In this document: positions 34,701 through 45,392 of the stretch, in pieces | Position numbering within the stretch: position 1 is the first letter of the stretch | Layout of the letters: every line of letters begins with the position of its first letter | Source: Bradyrhizobium sp. CCBAU 53338 | GTDB lineage: Bacteria; Pseudomonadota; Alphaproteobacteria; Rhizobiales; Xanthobacteraceae | Direction of reading: 5' to 3' | NCBI RefSeq assembly: GCF_015291665.1 | Contig: NZ_CP030048.1 | Span: 434,001-498,000 of the forward strand | Length of the DNA: 64,000 nucleotides | Translations under genes and position numbers: made by a program | Notes under the pieces: generated by a model | The model's database searches: none | Seen by the model: the letters and a program-made list of their open reading frames with translations, nothing else | What the model was told of the DNA's origin: nothing

Positions 34701-35244
34701 GAATGGTGCCGTTGTCGACGTTCAGATCGACCGGAGAGACATAGATCTGGCCTTCGGGGAGCTTGATCGCGTCCTGGAAGAAGAAGCGATCGTCCTTGGC
34801 TTGCAGGGCCTCGTCGGGAACGATGCGGACCGATCCATTCGGGCCGGAGCGATCGACGCGCAGATATTCGGTGCCGTTGGCCGCGATGACGCGAAATTTT
34901 GCGTAGGTCGGGTTGGCTTCGACATCGGCCACGAGACGTGTCAGCAGCCGCTCGCGCCAGGTCTTTTCGGCCAGATGATCAACCGGGTCGATGCCGTTGT
35001 TGAAATGGGCATCGATCACGCCGCGCACGGCCGCATTGGCGCGGAACGTCACGATGGCGGACCGCGCACCACTGGTCTGGGCTTCGAGCTGGGAAGCGAG
35101 CAGTCCCGACTGGGTTTCGATGCGGTCGAGCACGCGCGGCAGGAACGCCCGTTCCAGGCTGTAATGGCTCAGCCATCCGACCGCGGAGACCGCAACCGCG
35201 ACCAGCAGAATCATCGCGATGGCCAGCCGGGTTGCGAGCGTCAT
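31744..35244 (-). CDS. Hybrid sensor histidine kinase with periplasmic sensor and three PAS domains
   Basis: A 1166-residue membrane kinase. An N-terminal helix (LAIAMILLVAVAVSAVGWLS) is followed by a periplasmic dCache-like sensor (about 35-305), a second helix near 315-335 and a HAMP-like linker. Three PAS domains come next (about 420-535, 545-660, 670-780; e.g. IIIGWNTAAERLYGYSSEEA). A HisKA with GGVAHDFNNILTVI, an HATPase (VFDPFFTSKGPGKGTGLGLS) and a C-terminal receiver (LLFTDVIMPGKMNG) complete it. It probably feeds one of the nearby receivers or the Hpt protein. Its 3' end faces the FixJ-type gene. Confidence 0.92.
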   Translation of the reverse strand: MTLATRLAIAMILLVAVAVSAVGWLSHYSLERAFLPRVLDRIETQSGLLASQLEAQTSGARSAIVTFRANAAVRGVIDAHFNNGIDPVDHLAEKTWRERLLTRLVADVEANPTYAKFRVIAANGTEYLRVDRSGPNGSVRIVPDEALQAKDDRFFFQDAIKLPEGQIYVSPVDLNVDNGTIQMPYVPTLRVAAPLYGSDHRLFGIVVVNVDMRQVLDRIRITARQGEQVYVVGRNGDYIVHPDRTREFGSQLGTPTRWQDDFPYFAGVTGSTQGATHVVPERNGKPSGAGIAPAILAEGQWVGIIRVVPNAVFMAPAVIIEHTSLMIGVIAVLVAAALALMLARSLTRPIGRLTRAVEAIGRGKPAAIPIDAGGETGMLARAFAHMVEETKAKTSALEHEIEERRRSEAARDQLAVRERLFSAAVESSDDSIVMQTLDGIIIGWNTAAERLYGYSSEEAVGQPTSILLPADRSDEGKDYLRRIAQGERIEHFETVRVRRDGTPVEISVSLSPIRGPAGEIIGASGTARLLTDARRTERALRQQLEERRQLFDASEDLIMIMNSRGHIVQISPSSETVLGYAPEEMIGRSGVDFIHHSHLDQSREEMRALRRGEHPKLADTRCLHKDGSEVWLSWLGNWSNQAKRYFFVGRDMTEARRAAESLRDSEQLARNIVETALDAFVQTDAHSTILNWSSRAEELFGWRRDEALGKNAVDLIVAESERERVKAGLARFLDSAEGHTLNRRRELMVRRRDGKEFRAELSVTALRRREGILFNVFYRDLTDKIASEERIRHAEKMEAVGQLTGGVAHDFNNILTVITGTIEILADAVAKDPGLAAITKMIDEAAGRGAELTQHLLAFARKQPLQPREIDINSLIIDTAKLLRPTLGEQIQIESVFEDESCVAIVDPNQLTTAILNLALNARDAMPGGGKLIVETGAAYLDEVYASVNDVRPGHYALIAVSDTGTGIPSHMLARVFDPFFTSKGPGKGTGLGLSMVYGFIKQSAGHIKIYSEEGHGTTIKMYLPPGKTPTAVGDGVTPATVEGGHETILVVEDDRLVRDYVLAQLHSLGYVTLQAANAAEALAIVASGARFDLLFTDVIMPGKMNGRQLADEVVKTRPDLKVVYTSGYTENAIIHHGRLDLGVLLLAKPYRKSDLARIIRRALSS

Positions 35245-35305
35245 GTCGCCCTTTGCGCCGCGTCGAGAATGGACCCGAATGTTCTACGCGACATCGATGG
35301 TCCCG

Positions 35306-35734
35306 TCACCGGCCGCCGGTACCGGTGTCGATGTGAGGAGGGGGTGATGATTGCGCCGATGTCAGGCAGCGGTCGACCGTCGCCAGCAGCGCATCGGCTC
35401 GGAACGGCTTTTGCAGGCTCGCGACCGCGCCGAGCTTGGTCGCCATCTTGAGGAAATCGGGCTCGGCAAAGTCATCCGGCGTGATCGAGCGGCCCGAGAT
35501 GACGACGATCGGAATGGCCGGTTGCAGGGCCCGGACATGACGCATCGTTTCCAGCCCGTCCATGCCGGGCATGAAGATGTCGAGGAACAACAGGTCGAAC
35601 CGGTTGCCCTCGAACAGGGCGAGCCCCTTGCTGCCGTCGCCGGCGACCGTCACGCGATGGCCGGCCCGCTCCAGCAGCAGCCGGATTGTCAACTGCACGG
35701 CCGGGTCGTCATCCACAATCAGGATGTTGGCCAC
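35306..35734 (-). CDS. Stand-alone response regulator receiver
   Basis: A 142-residue receiver. The GTG at 35734 follows CCGGAGGTTTTTAAC and gives VANILIVDDDPAVQLTIRLL; a much longer upstream frame exists but lacks domain content. The acceptor Asp is in LLFLDIFMPGMDGLETM. The β4-α4 region carries the PDFLKMATKLGA insert shared with the receiver at 24059. It lies upstream of, and on the same strand as, the hybrid kinase, so the two probably work together. Confidence 0.85.
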   Translation of the reverse strand: MANILIVDDDPAVQLTIRLLLERAGHRVTVAGDGSKGLALFEGNRFDLLFLDIFMPGMDGLETMRHVRALQPAIPIVVISGRSITPDDFAEPDFLKMATKLGAVASLQKPFRADALLATVDRCLTSAQSSPPPHIDTGTGGR

Positions 35735-35994
35735 GTTAAAAACCTCCGGGTCGGATGGGGATGCGCCCCTGCGACCAAAATCAAAGCTCCAAATACGAAA
35801 TTGTTGCGCGGATCGTGCCCGCCCTGCAAGCACTTCGGGGCTGGTCGGCATGAGCCGGTTTTGATGTTGCATCGCACCGTAGCGTATGCACCTCCAAGTG
35901 CATAGCTGGGCCCACCTTGCGGGCCGCCGGCCGCCTTGCGAGGGGGCGACGGCCTGTGAGAAGAGCAGGGCAGATTCCCCGACGGACGAGGACC

Positions 35995-37731
<1,737 letters not shown>

Positions 37732-37740
37732 AGGACGCAT

Positions 37741-38460
37741 ATGTCAAAACTTTCCGAAGCCACCCGCAACAAGCTCAAATCCGTCTCCACGGCCACCGTC
37801 GCGACCGCGCTGTTCAAGCGCGGCCTGCGCATCCAGATGATCCAGGATGTGCACCCCGTTGGTGCCGATCAGCCGACCATGGTCGGCGAGGCCTTCACGC
37901 TGCGCTACATGCCGGCGCGCGAAGACCTCAACACCATCGACGTGTTCAAGGATCGCTCTCATCCGCAGCGCAAGGCGGTCGAGGATTGTCCGGCAGGCAG
38001 CGTGCTGGTGATGGACAGCCGCAAGGATGCGCGCGCAGCCTCTGCCGGCGCGATCCTGGTGACGCGGTTGATGAAGCGCGGCGTCGCCGGCGTCGTGACC
38101 GATGGCGGCTTTCGTGATTCCGCGGAGATCGCCAGGCTCGGCATTCCCGCCTACCACCATCGCCCCTCGGCGCCGACCAATCTGACGCTGCACCAGGCGA
38201 TCGAGATCAACGTCCCCATCGGCTGCGGCGACGCGCCGGTGTTTCCCGGCGACGTCATCCTCGGCGATGCCGACGGCGTCATCGTGATCCCCGCGCATCT
38301 CGCCGACGAGATCGCCAATGAAACGTTCGAGATGACCGCGTTCGAGGATTTCGTCACCGAGGAAGTCGGCAAGGGCCGCGCCATTTTCGGCCTCTATCCC
38401 GCGACCGATCCGCAGACGCTCTCCGACTTCGCGGAATGGCGCAAGAAGAACGGAAGGTAA
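37741..38460 (+). CDS. RraA-like / HMG aldolase-family protein
   Basis: A 239-residue protein of the RraA/4-hydroxy-4-methyl-2-oxoglutarate aldolase family. It has the metal-site sequence VTDGGFRDSAEIARLGIPAY and GDVILGDADGVIVIPAHLAD. Next to a sugar-acid dehydratase it more likely acts on a keto acid than on RNase E. It ends 5 bp from the convergent oligopeptidase gene. Confidence 0.87.
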   Translation: MSKLSEATRNKLKSVSTATVATALFKRGLRIQMIQDVHPVGADQPTMVGEAFTLRYMPAREDLNTIDVFKDRSHPQRKAVEDCPAGSVLVMDSRKDARAASAGAILVTRLMKRGVAGVVTDGGFRDSAEIARLGIPAYHHRPSAPTNLTLHQAIEINVPIGCGDAPVFPGDVILGDADGVIVIPAHLADEIANETFEMTAFEDFVTEEVGKGRAIFGLYPATDPQTLSDFAEWRKKNGR

Positions 38461-38465
38461 CGCGG

Positions 38466-40565
38466 CTACACCTCCGCCATCCCGGTCGCCCACAGCGCGA
38501 ACGCGTAGACGATCGCGACTTCGTCGAGCCGGTCGAAGCGCCCCGACGCGCCGCCGTGGCCGGCGCCCATGTTGGTGCGCAGCAGGACCGGACCGCCGCC
38601 AGTCATGGTGGCGCGCAGGCGGGCGATCCATTTGGCAGGCTCCCAATAGGTGACGCGCGGATCGGTCAGTCCGCCCATCGCGAGAATCGCCGGATAGTCC
38701 TTTGCCGCGACATTGTCGTAGGGTGAGTAGGACAGGATGGTGCGAAAATCCTTCTCGCTCTCGATCGGGTTGCCCCATTCGGGCCATTCCGGCGGCGTCA
38801 GCGGCAGCGTGTCGTCGAGCATGGTGTTGAGCACGTCGACGAACGGCACCTCGGCGACGATGCCGGCGAACAATTCGCCGGCGCGGTTGGCGACAGCGCC
38901 CATCAGCATGCCGCCGGCCGAGCCGCCATGGCCGACGATGCGCTTGGCGCTGGTGTACTTCGCGTCGATCAGCGCGCGGGCGCTGGCGGCGAAATCGTCG
39001 AACGAGTTGGTCTTCTTCTCGCGCTTGCCGTCGAGATACCAGCCCCAGCCCTTGTCGGCGCCGCCGCGGATATGCGCGATGGCGTAGACGAAGCCGCGGT
39101 CGACCAGCGACAGGCGGTTGGCGTTGAACGAGGCCGGCATCGCCATGCCGTAGGAGCCGTAACCATAGAGCAGCAGCGGCGCCGCGCCGTCGAGCTTCAA
39201 GCCGCGGCGATGGAGGATCGAGACCGGCACTTCGGCGCCGTCCTGCGCCTTCGCCATGATGCGGGTGGTGACGTAGTCGGCCGCATTGTGGCCGGACGGG
39301 ATCTCCTGGCGCTTGCGAAGCACGCGCGTCCGCTTTGCCATGTCGTAGTCGTAGACTTCCGACGGCGTCGTCATCGACGAATAGGCGAAGCGCAGATTCG
39401 TCGTTTCGAATTCGTAGGAGCCCATCGTGTCGAGCGAATAGGCGGCCTCGTCGAAGGCGATCGCATGCTCGTTCCTGGTGGCGAGATCGCGGATCACGAT
39501 CGACGGCAGTGCGTTGGCGCGCTCCAGCCGCACCAGATGGCCGGCATAGAGGTCGAGGTCGATGATGTAGATGCCGGGACGATAGGGAATCAGATCGCGC
39601 CAGTTCTTGCGTTCGGGGGCGCCAAGCGGCGCCGTGACGATCTTGAAGTCGATGGCGTCGTCGACGTTGGTGAGAATGAACAGCTCGTCGCCGCGGTCGG
39701 CTAGCGAATATTGCACGCCTTCCTCGCGCGCCGCGACCAGGCGCGGCGGCGCCTCGGGGTTGGCCAGGTCGATCAGCCGCTGCTCGCTCGTTTCATGGTC
39801 GCCGCCGGCGATCACGCAGAAGCGGCCGCTGGTGCTCTCATGCAGATGGGTGAACCAGCCGGAATCCTGCTCCTCGTACACGAGCGTATCGTCAGCCTGT
39901 TTGGTGCCAAGCTTGTGCCGCCACACCTGCATGGGCCGATGATTATCGTCGAGCTTCACATAGAAGAAGCTCTTGCCGTCCTTGCTCCAGACCACGCCGC
40001 CGTCGGTCTCCTCGACGAGGTCGTCGAGATCGTTGCCGCTCGCCCAGTCGCGGACGCGGATCGTGAAATATTCCGAGCCCTTGGTGTCGGCGCTCCAGGC
40101 CTGCAGCTTGTGGTCGTCGGAGTGGCGGCTGCCGCCGAACTTGAAGTATTTGTGGTCCTTGGCGAGCGCGTCGCCGTCGAGCACGATATGCTCGTTGCCG
40201 CCGTCGCGCGGCATGCGGCCGAACAACTCGTGCTGTCCGCCCTCGCGAAATCGACGGAAATAGGCGAACGGTCCGTCCGGCGACGGCACGCTGGAATCGT
40301 CCTCCTTGATGCGTCCGCGCATTTCGCGCACCAGCGTCTTCTGCAGCTGAGCGGTGTGGCCGAGCAGGCTCTCGGTGTAGCCATTCTCCTCGTTCAGATA
40401 TTTGCGGATGTCAGGGTCGAGCACCCCGGGGTCGCGCAGCACCTCCTGCCATTTCGCGTCCTTCAGCCAGGCATAGTCGTCGGCAACGGTGATGCCGTGG
40501 TGGGTGAAGGAATGCGGCCGACGCGGGGCGACGGGCGGCAGGGAAGGTGTCTTGGCCTGGGTCAC
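38466..40565 (-). CDS. ptrB: Oligopeptidase B (S9 prolyl oligopeptidase family)
   Basis: About 699 residues from the GTG at 40565, which follows TGAGGATCGA; upstream in-frame starts add a low-quality extension. A seven-bladed propeller region (about 70-420) precedes the alpha/beta hydrolase domain with nucleophile Ser in GHGGSAGGMLMGAVAN, acid Asp in GGLTDPRVTYW and His in GAGHGGASGRFD. It cleaves after basic residues in short peptides. The length is normal and there is no signal peptide. Confidence 0.93.
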   Translation of the reverse strand: MTQAKTPSLPPVAPRRPHSFTHHGITVADDYAWLKDAKWQEVLRDPGVLDPDIRKYLNEENGYTESLLGHTAQLQKTLVREMRGRIKEDDSSVPSPDGPFAYFRRFREGGQHELFGRMPRDGGNEHIVLDGDALAKDHKYFKFGGSRHSDDHKLQAWSADTKGSEYFTIRVRDWASGNDLDDLVEETDGGVVWSKDGKSFFYVKLDDNHRPMQVWRHKLGTKQADDTLVYEEQDSGWFTHLHESTSGRFCVIAGGDHETSEQRLIDLANPEAPPRLVAAREEGVQYSLADRGDELFILTNVDDAIDFKIVTAPLGAPERKNWRDLIPYRPGIYIIDLDLYAGHLVRLERANALPSIVIRDLATRNEHAIAFDEAAYSLDTMGSYEFETTNLRFAYSSMTTPSEVYDYDMAKRTRVLRKRQEIPSGHNAADYVTTRIMAKAQDGAEVPVSILHRRGLKLDGAAPLLLYGYGSYGMAMPASFNANRLSLVDRGFVYAIAHIRGGADKGWGWYLDGKREKKTNSFDDFAASARALIDAKYTSAKRIVGHGGSAGGMLMGAVANRAGELFAGIVAEVPFVDVLNTMLDDTLPLTPPEWPEWGNPIESEKDFRTILSYSPYDNVAAKDYPAILAMGGLTDPRVTYWEPAKWIARLRATMTGGGPVLLRTNMGAGHGGASGRFDRLDEVAIVYAFALWATGMAEV

Positions 40566-40714
40566 TCGATCCTCATTCAACTGCGTGTTCCACCTTATAT
40601 CGTCCCGATTCTGCGAATTGCCAGCGCTGCGCCAAGGATGCGCCCGGCCGCCGGGTTGTTGGCGGGGCGCTTGTGTGCTTTGAGGGGCGATCATCCCGCC
40701 GCCGGTCCAGCCTG

Positions 40715-42151
40715 ATGCTGTTCAATTCCTATCCGTTCATCCTGCTGTTCCTGCCGATCGTGCTGGCCGGCTATTTTGGGCTGGGCCGGCGCAGCAATCT
40801 CGCCCCGGTGATCTGGCTGGCGCTGGCCTCGCTTGCCTTCTACGCCATCGGCAACTGGCAGTTCGTGGCCCTGCTGCTGATCTCGATCGCCTTCAACTAC
40901 GGCATCGGTCATCTTCTCATCGTGGCGAAGCTTGGCCCATCACGACGAAAAGCGGCACTTGCTCTCGGTGTTATCGGCGATCTCCTCGTGCTCGGCATTT
41001 TCAAATATGCCGGTTTCGTCACCGAAAACGTCAACGCGCTCACCGGCACGCACTTTGCAATCCACATCCTGCTGCCGGTCGGCATCTCCTTCTACACGTT
41101 CACCCAGATTGCCTTCCTGGTGGATGCCTATCGTGGGCAGGTCGCGGCTTATGCGCTGCCGCATTATGCGCTGTTCGTGACGTATTTTCCGCATCTGATC
41201 GCGGGGCCGATCCTCCACCACAAGGACATGATCCCGCAATTCGAGCGGAAGGATACGAAATATCCCGACGCGCATCTGATCCTGTGCGGCGTGATCATCT
41301 TTGCGATCGGCCTGTTCAAGAAGACCTGCCTTGCCGACGGCATCCAGCCGCTGGTCTCGCTCGCCTTCGAAGCGCGCTCGCCGAGCTTCGACCAAGCCTG
41401 GCTTGGCGCGCTCGCCTACACGTTCCAGCTCTATTTCGACTTCTCGGGGTACTCCGACATGGCGATCGGGATATCGCTGATGTTCGGCGTCTTCCTGCCG
41501 GTCAACTTCAACTCGCCCTACAAGGCGACCAGCATCGTCGAGTTCTGGCGCCGCTGGCACATGACGCTGTCGCAGTTCCTGCGTGACTATCTCTACATCC
41601 CGCTCGGGGGAAACAGGCGCGGCCGCGTGCTGCGCTACGTCAACCTGATGATCACGATGCTGCTCGGCGGGCTCTGGCACGGCGCGGCGTGGACCTTCGT
41701 GGTGTGGGGCGCGCTGCACGGCGCCTATCTCTGCGTCAATCATGCCTTCAATGCGCTGCTGCCGAAGGGCCCACCGGCGCTTGCGTTTCCGGGGCGCGTT
41801 GCAGGCGGAGCGTTGACGTTCCTCGCAGTCGTCGTCGCCTGGGTGTTCTTTCGCGCCCCCAGCGTCGAATGGGCGCTGCGGGTGCTCCGCGCCATGGCTG
41901 ATCCCTCCAACGTCGTCTTCGGCCGCGAGGAGATCGCGGCATTGGTGCTGGTTGCGATCTATGCCGCGCTGGTGTGGCTGGCGCCGAACACGCAGAGCAT
42001 CATGGGCTATGACCACGGCAACCGCCGGGTCGGCGAAGATATGCGGGCAGGGCGCATGCGGCCGCTGGTGCTCTATGGTGCGTCGCTGGTTCTCGCCTTC
42101 GGCATTCTGGGTATCCAGAGCCACAGCGAATTCATCTATTTCCGGTTCTGA
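40715..42151 (+). CDS. MBOAT-family O-acyltransferase (AlgI-like)
   Basis: A 478-residue polytopic membrane protein from the ATG at 40715 (MLFNSYPFILLFLPIVLAGY). It shows VEFWRRWHMTLSQFLRDYLY with IPLGGNRRGR, and the catalytic-site LLGGLWHGAAWTFVVWGALH, hallmarks of alginate O-acetyltransferase AlgI-type MBOATs. It probably moves an acetyl group across the membrane onto a polysaccharide. Its stop (TGA) overlaps the next start (TGATG), coupling it to the SGNH-like partner. Confidence 0.92.
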   Translation: MLFNSYPFILLFLPIVLAGYFGLGRRSNLAPVIWLALASLAFYAIGNWQFVALLLISIAFNYGIGHLLIVAKLGPSRRKAALALGVIGDLLVLGIFKYAGFVTENVNALTGTHFAIHILLPVGISFYTFTQIAFLVDAYRGQVAAYALPHYALFVTYFPHLIAGPILHHKDMIPQFERKDTKYPDAHLILCGVIIFAIGLFKKTCLADGIQPLVSLAFEARSPSFDQAWLGALAYTFQLYFDFSGYSDMAIGISLMFGVFLPVNFNSPYKATSIVEFWRRWHMTLSQFLRDYLYIPLGGNRRGRVLRYVNLMITMLLGGLWHGAAWTFVVWGALHGAYLCVNHAFNALLPKGPPALAFPGRVAGGALTFLAVVVAWVFFRAPSVEWALRVLRAMADPSNVVFGREEIAALVLVAIYAALVWLAPNTQSIMGYDHGNRRVGEDMRAGRMRPLVLYGASLVLAFGILGIQSHSEFIYFRF

Positions 42152-43248
42152 TGCGCGGCACCTTCTCACATCTGAAGCGACTTCTGCTCGCGAGCGTCGC
42201 CTGCGTCCTGGGCGCGGCCGTGCTCACCTACGCCGTCGATCCGCTGCAACTGTTTCGTTCCTCGAAGCAGGCCTTTTATTCCGACGACACGCGCGTGCAG
42301 AACGCCGGGCTGATCCGCAGCCAGTCGTTCGACACCGCCTTCATGGGCACCTCGCTCGCGATCCACTTTCGCCAGAGCGACATCGATCGTGTGCTCGGCG
42401 TGCACTCGCTCAAGCTGGCCATGACCGGGTCCAATTCGCGCCAGCAGAGCTTCGTGCTGGAGCAGGCGATCGAACGCGGCGCCCGGCGCGTGATCTGGGA
42501 GGTGGACGATTTCATCTTCGTCGATGCCGCCGACATCGAGGCCGATCCCTATCTGTCCGTCGATCTCTATCGCCGGACGGCCAAGGGTATCGCGTCCTAT
42601 CTGTTCAGCGCGGCAATGGCGAAGGAGTCGCTGTTCGCGCTGCTGCGATCCACCCCGCCGCTGCGCGAACTGCTGACGCGGGCGGCGCCGTATCTTCCCG
42701 TCAAGTTCGCGCTGGCCAACGCCGACGACATCTACGCGCTGCCGCGGGATTTCGACATCACGCGCAACTACAATACGGAGCAAGCGCTGGCGTCCTTCGC
42801 CTACATCACCGCGCCCTCGCGCAGCCGCTTCCTCGGCGAAGGCTATGACCGTGACGCCATGATCGGGCATTTCGAGCAGGATGCCGTCGGCCTGATCACG
42901 CGCCATCCGGACGTGACCTTCGACATCTACTTTCCGCCCTACTCGATCCTGCAATTCGTCGCGATGCGCGATGCCTCGCCGGAGACGCTGAAGATCGTCA
43001 TGGATCTCACCGCACGGATTGCGCGACGCCTGACGCGGCTTCCCAACGTACGCCTGCACGATTTCCGCGCGATCAAGGCGGTGACGCACGACTTGAGCAA
43101 TTACGGCGACGTCATCCACCATTCGCCCGTGGTGGATGCGAAGGTGCTGCAATGGCTGAGAAGCGGGGAATATCGCGTCGACCCCAACGAGCCGCTGGCA
43201 TCGCTGAACGAGCTGAAGGCGCAGGTAGCCGCATATCGGCTACAATAA
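42151..43248 (+). CDS. SGNH/AlgX-like protein, MBOAT partner
   Basis: A 365-residue protein with an N-terminal membrane anchor (LKRLLLASVACVLGAAVLTY) and a periplasmic domain. FMGTSLAIHFRQSDID resembles block I of SGNH-type acyl-transfer partners, with Thr-Ser in place of the usual GDS. A late Asp/His pair lies in LSNYGDVIHHSPVVDA. In AlgI- and DltB-type systems such a protein completes acetyl transfer to the polymer. The strict overlap with the MBOAT gene supports this role; the nucleophile assignment is tentative. Confidence 0.7.
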   Translation: MRGTFSHLKRLLLASVACVLGAAVLTYAVDPLQLFRSSKQAFYSDDTRVQNAGLIRSQSFDTAFMGTSLAIHFRQSDIDRVLGVHSLKLAMTGSNSRQQSFVLEQAIERGARRVIWEVDDFIFVDAADIEADPYLSVDLYRRTAKGIASYLFSAAMAKESLFALLRSTPPLRELLTRAAPYLPVKFALANADDIYALPRDFDITRNYNTEQALASFAYITAPSRSRFLGEGYDRDAMIGHFEQDAVGLITRHPDVTFDIYFPPYSILQFVAMRDASPETLKIVMDLTARIARRLTRLPNVRLHDFRAIKAVTHDLSNYGDVIHHSPVVDAKVLQWLRSGEYRVDPNEPLASLNELKAQVAAYRLQ

Positions 43249-43249
43249 C

Positions 43250-43284
43250 GGCATCGGCCCGGCCCGCGGGGGCTGGCCGATGCC
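43250..43284. terminator. Hairpin between convergent genes
   Basis: A 10-bp perfect stem, GGCATCGGCC (43250-43259) and GGCCGATGCC (43275-43284), lies between the SGNH-like gene and the aminotransferase gene stops. There is no strong T-run, so it is a probable but weak bidirectional terminator. Confidence 0.45.
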
Positions 43285-43292
43285 TGAGTGCC

Positions 43293-44480
43293 CTACGCCC
43301 CGACTTGCTCGCCGAGATACGAGACCGCCGCCTCGAGCCCGCCCTTGCCGTGCGGGATCTTGAGCGCGTTGAGGCCGACCTCGATGACGCCGAGCGTGCC
43401 GAGCAGCATCGGCGCGTTGACATGGCCCATATGGGCGATGCGGAAGGCTTGTCCCGAGAGGTCGCCGATGCCGGTGCCGAGCACGACGCCGCATTTTTCC
43501 TTGCAATAGCGTTGCAGCAACGCGGGATCGTGGCCGGTGGTCATGGTCACCGTGGTCACGGTGTTGGAGCGCTCGCTGGCTTCGGCGACGTTGAAGCCGA
43601 GCACCTGGCCCTCCGTCCATGCACCGACCGCGCGGCGCGTGGCTTCGCCGAGCAACGCGTGGCGGCGGAACGCATTCTCCAGCCCTTCCTCGTGCAGCAT
43701 GTCGATCGCCTTGCGCAACGCGAACAAGAGATGCACCGGCGCCGTACCGGCATATTTGCGATAATTCTCGGTGCCTTCGCGCTCGCTCCAGCTCCAATAG
43801 GGCGTCGACATGTTCGCCTTCCTGTGGACTTCCTGTGCGCGCGCGCTGGCGGCCACGAAGCCGAGACCGGGCGGTGTCATCAGGCCCTTCTGCGAGCCGG
43901 ACATCGCGACGTCGACGCCCCATTTGTCCATCTCGAACGGCATGCAGCCGAGCGAGGCGACGGTGTCGACCATGTAGAGTGCGGGATGGCCGGCCGCCTT
44001 GATCGCCTTGCCGATCGCCTCGATGTCGTTCTGCACGCCCGAGGCGGTGTCGATCTGGACGACGACGACGGCCTTGATCCTGTGCTCGGTGTCGCGGCGC
44101 AGCCGCTCCTCGACCTCATGCGGCCGCACCGCGCGGCGCCAGTCGCCCTTGAGCACCTCGACCTCGGCGCCCATCAAGGCTGCTGCATTGCCCCAGCCGA
44201 TCGCAAAGCGTCCGCTCTCCAGCACCAGCACCTTGTCGCCGCGCGACAGCACGTTGCTCAGCGCGGCTTCCCAGGCGCCGTGGCCGTTGGCGATGTAGAT
44301 GTAGGACTTGCCCTTGGTCGAAAACAGTTTCGAGATGTCGCGGAGCAGGCTCTCGGTCAGGTCGAGCATCTCGTTGGAGTAGATGTCGATCGCCGGACGA
44401 TGCATCGCCTGCAGCACCGCGTCGGGCATCGTGGTGGGCCCGGGGATGGCCAGAAATTCCCGGCCCGCGCGAACGGTCAT
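43293..44480 (-). CDS. Serine-glyoxylate / alanine-glyoxylate aminotransferase-family enzyme
   Basis: A 395-residue class V PLP enzyme. The start GREFLAIPGPTTMPDAVLQA and the PLP lysine Lys198 in MSGSQKGLMTPPG identify the AGXT/SgaA group; the cofactor-binding VDTVASLGCMPFEMDKWGVD precedes it. It would transfer an amino group from serine or alanine to glyoxylate, as in the serine cycle or glyoxylate detoxification. It stands alone on this strand, with a 186-bp gap to the nuclease-like gene. Confidence 0.88.
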   Translation of the reverse strand: MTVRAGREFLAIPGPTTMPDAVLQAMHRPAIDIYSNEMLDLTESLLRDISKLFSTKGKSYIYIANGHGAWEAALSNVLSRGDKVLVLESGRFAIGWGNAAALMGAEVEVLKGDWRRAVRPHEVEERLRRDTEHRIKAVVVVQIDTASGVQNDIEAIGKAIKAAGHPALYMVDTVASLGCMPFEMDKWGVDVAMSGSQKGLMTPPGLGFVAASARAQEVHRKANMSTPYWSWSEREGTENYRKYAGTAPVHLLFALRKAIDMLHEEGLENAFRRHALLGEATRRAVGAWTEGQVLGFNVAEASERSNTVTTVTMTTGHDPALLQRYCKEKCGVVLGTGIGDLSGQAFRIAHMGHVNAPMLLGTLGVIEVGLNALKIPHGKGGLEAAVSYLGEQVGA

Positions 44481-44666
44481 TGCTATCTTCCTTGTGTCGT
44501 GAAGACTGTCTGGTGGGTCGCTGTAACAACACTTTTACGCGGCGGCGAGGCCTGAGAAAAGCGCACAAAACGCAGGTCTGGGGCGGCTTTTTGTTTTGAG
44601 CATGGTCTTGTCGGAAAACTGCGCCACACTTTGCGTCAACGCGGCCCTTCGGGTCCGGACCATGCT

Positions 44667-45392
44667 CTATCTCTTGGTCTCGCGGCAGCCGGCGGCCTCC
44701 GCTTCCTCGACCGAACAGAACCAGCGGGTGCCCTTGCTGATCTTCATCTTGATCTGGGTGTACCAGCGGCTGGTCCGGGTGTGGTAGATGCACTCCCCGG
44801 ACGAGTTGACGTTGCCCTTGATGGTGCAGTCCGGCGAGGGCGCGACCGGCCCGGAGGCCGAGGCGAGCAGTACCGCATGGGCGCCCGCGGGCGGCTTGGT
44901 GGCGCCGAGGATCGCGGTCTTCTTGTTGCGCACGCGCCAGTCCCAGGGGGCGATGAAGGCACCCTGCCACATGCCGGCCTTTGCCGCACGCGCGGCGGCT
45001 TCGTCCGCCTCGTAGTCCTTCGAGAGGCGGACAAAGGCCAGCGCCCAGCCGCTGCGCACCAGCCATTTCTGGATGTCCTCGCCGCCCACCTCGCAACGCG
45101 CCACGGTGCGGCCGCGCCGGTCGACCGAGCGGGCATGACAGACCCAGTTTTTGCCTTCGGTGTATTTGGCGAGCTCGTCGCGCGCGGCGACGCCGCAGGT
45201 CCAGCGCTCGCTCTTGGTGTTGAGGCAGAGCTGATCGACCTGGGGTGCGTCGATGCCGCCAAGCCGGATCCGCGTGTTGCCGATCATGACGGAATCGCCG
45301 TCGCGGATCTTCGCGGTGCCGGTGATGTCGGCGGCCTGCACCAGCGACGGCAGACCGAGCAGAGACAGCGCAATCAGGAATTTTCGCAACAT
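44667..45392 (-). CDS. Secreted thermonuclease-like (SNase fold) protein
   Basis: A 241-residue protein from the ATG at 45392 with a signal peptide (FLIALSLLGLPSLVQAADIT). The SNase barrel shows RIRLGGIDAPQVDQLC and DRRGRTVARCEVGGED. The Arg residues matching staphylococcal nuclease Arg35 and Arg87 are present, but the catalytic Glu43 position (normally DAPE or DTPE) is Gln51. The C-terminal 70 residues form a separate Cys-containing region (DCTIKGN..GECIYHT, WFCSVEEAEAAGC). It may bind rather than cut nucleic acid. Confidence 0.82.
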   Translation of the reverse strand: MLRKFLIALSLLGLPSLVQAADITGTAKIRDGDSVMIGNTRIRLGGIDAPQVDQLCLNTKSERWTCGVAARDELAKYTEGKNWVCHARSVDRRGRTVARCEVGGEDIQKWLVRSGWALAFVRLSKDYEADEAAARAAKAGMWQGAFIAPWDWRVRNKKTAILGATKPPAGAHAVLLASASGPVAPSPDCTIKGNVNSSGECIYHTRTSRWYTQIKMKISKGTRWFCSVEEAEAAGCRETKR

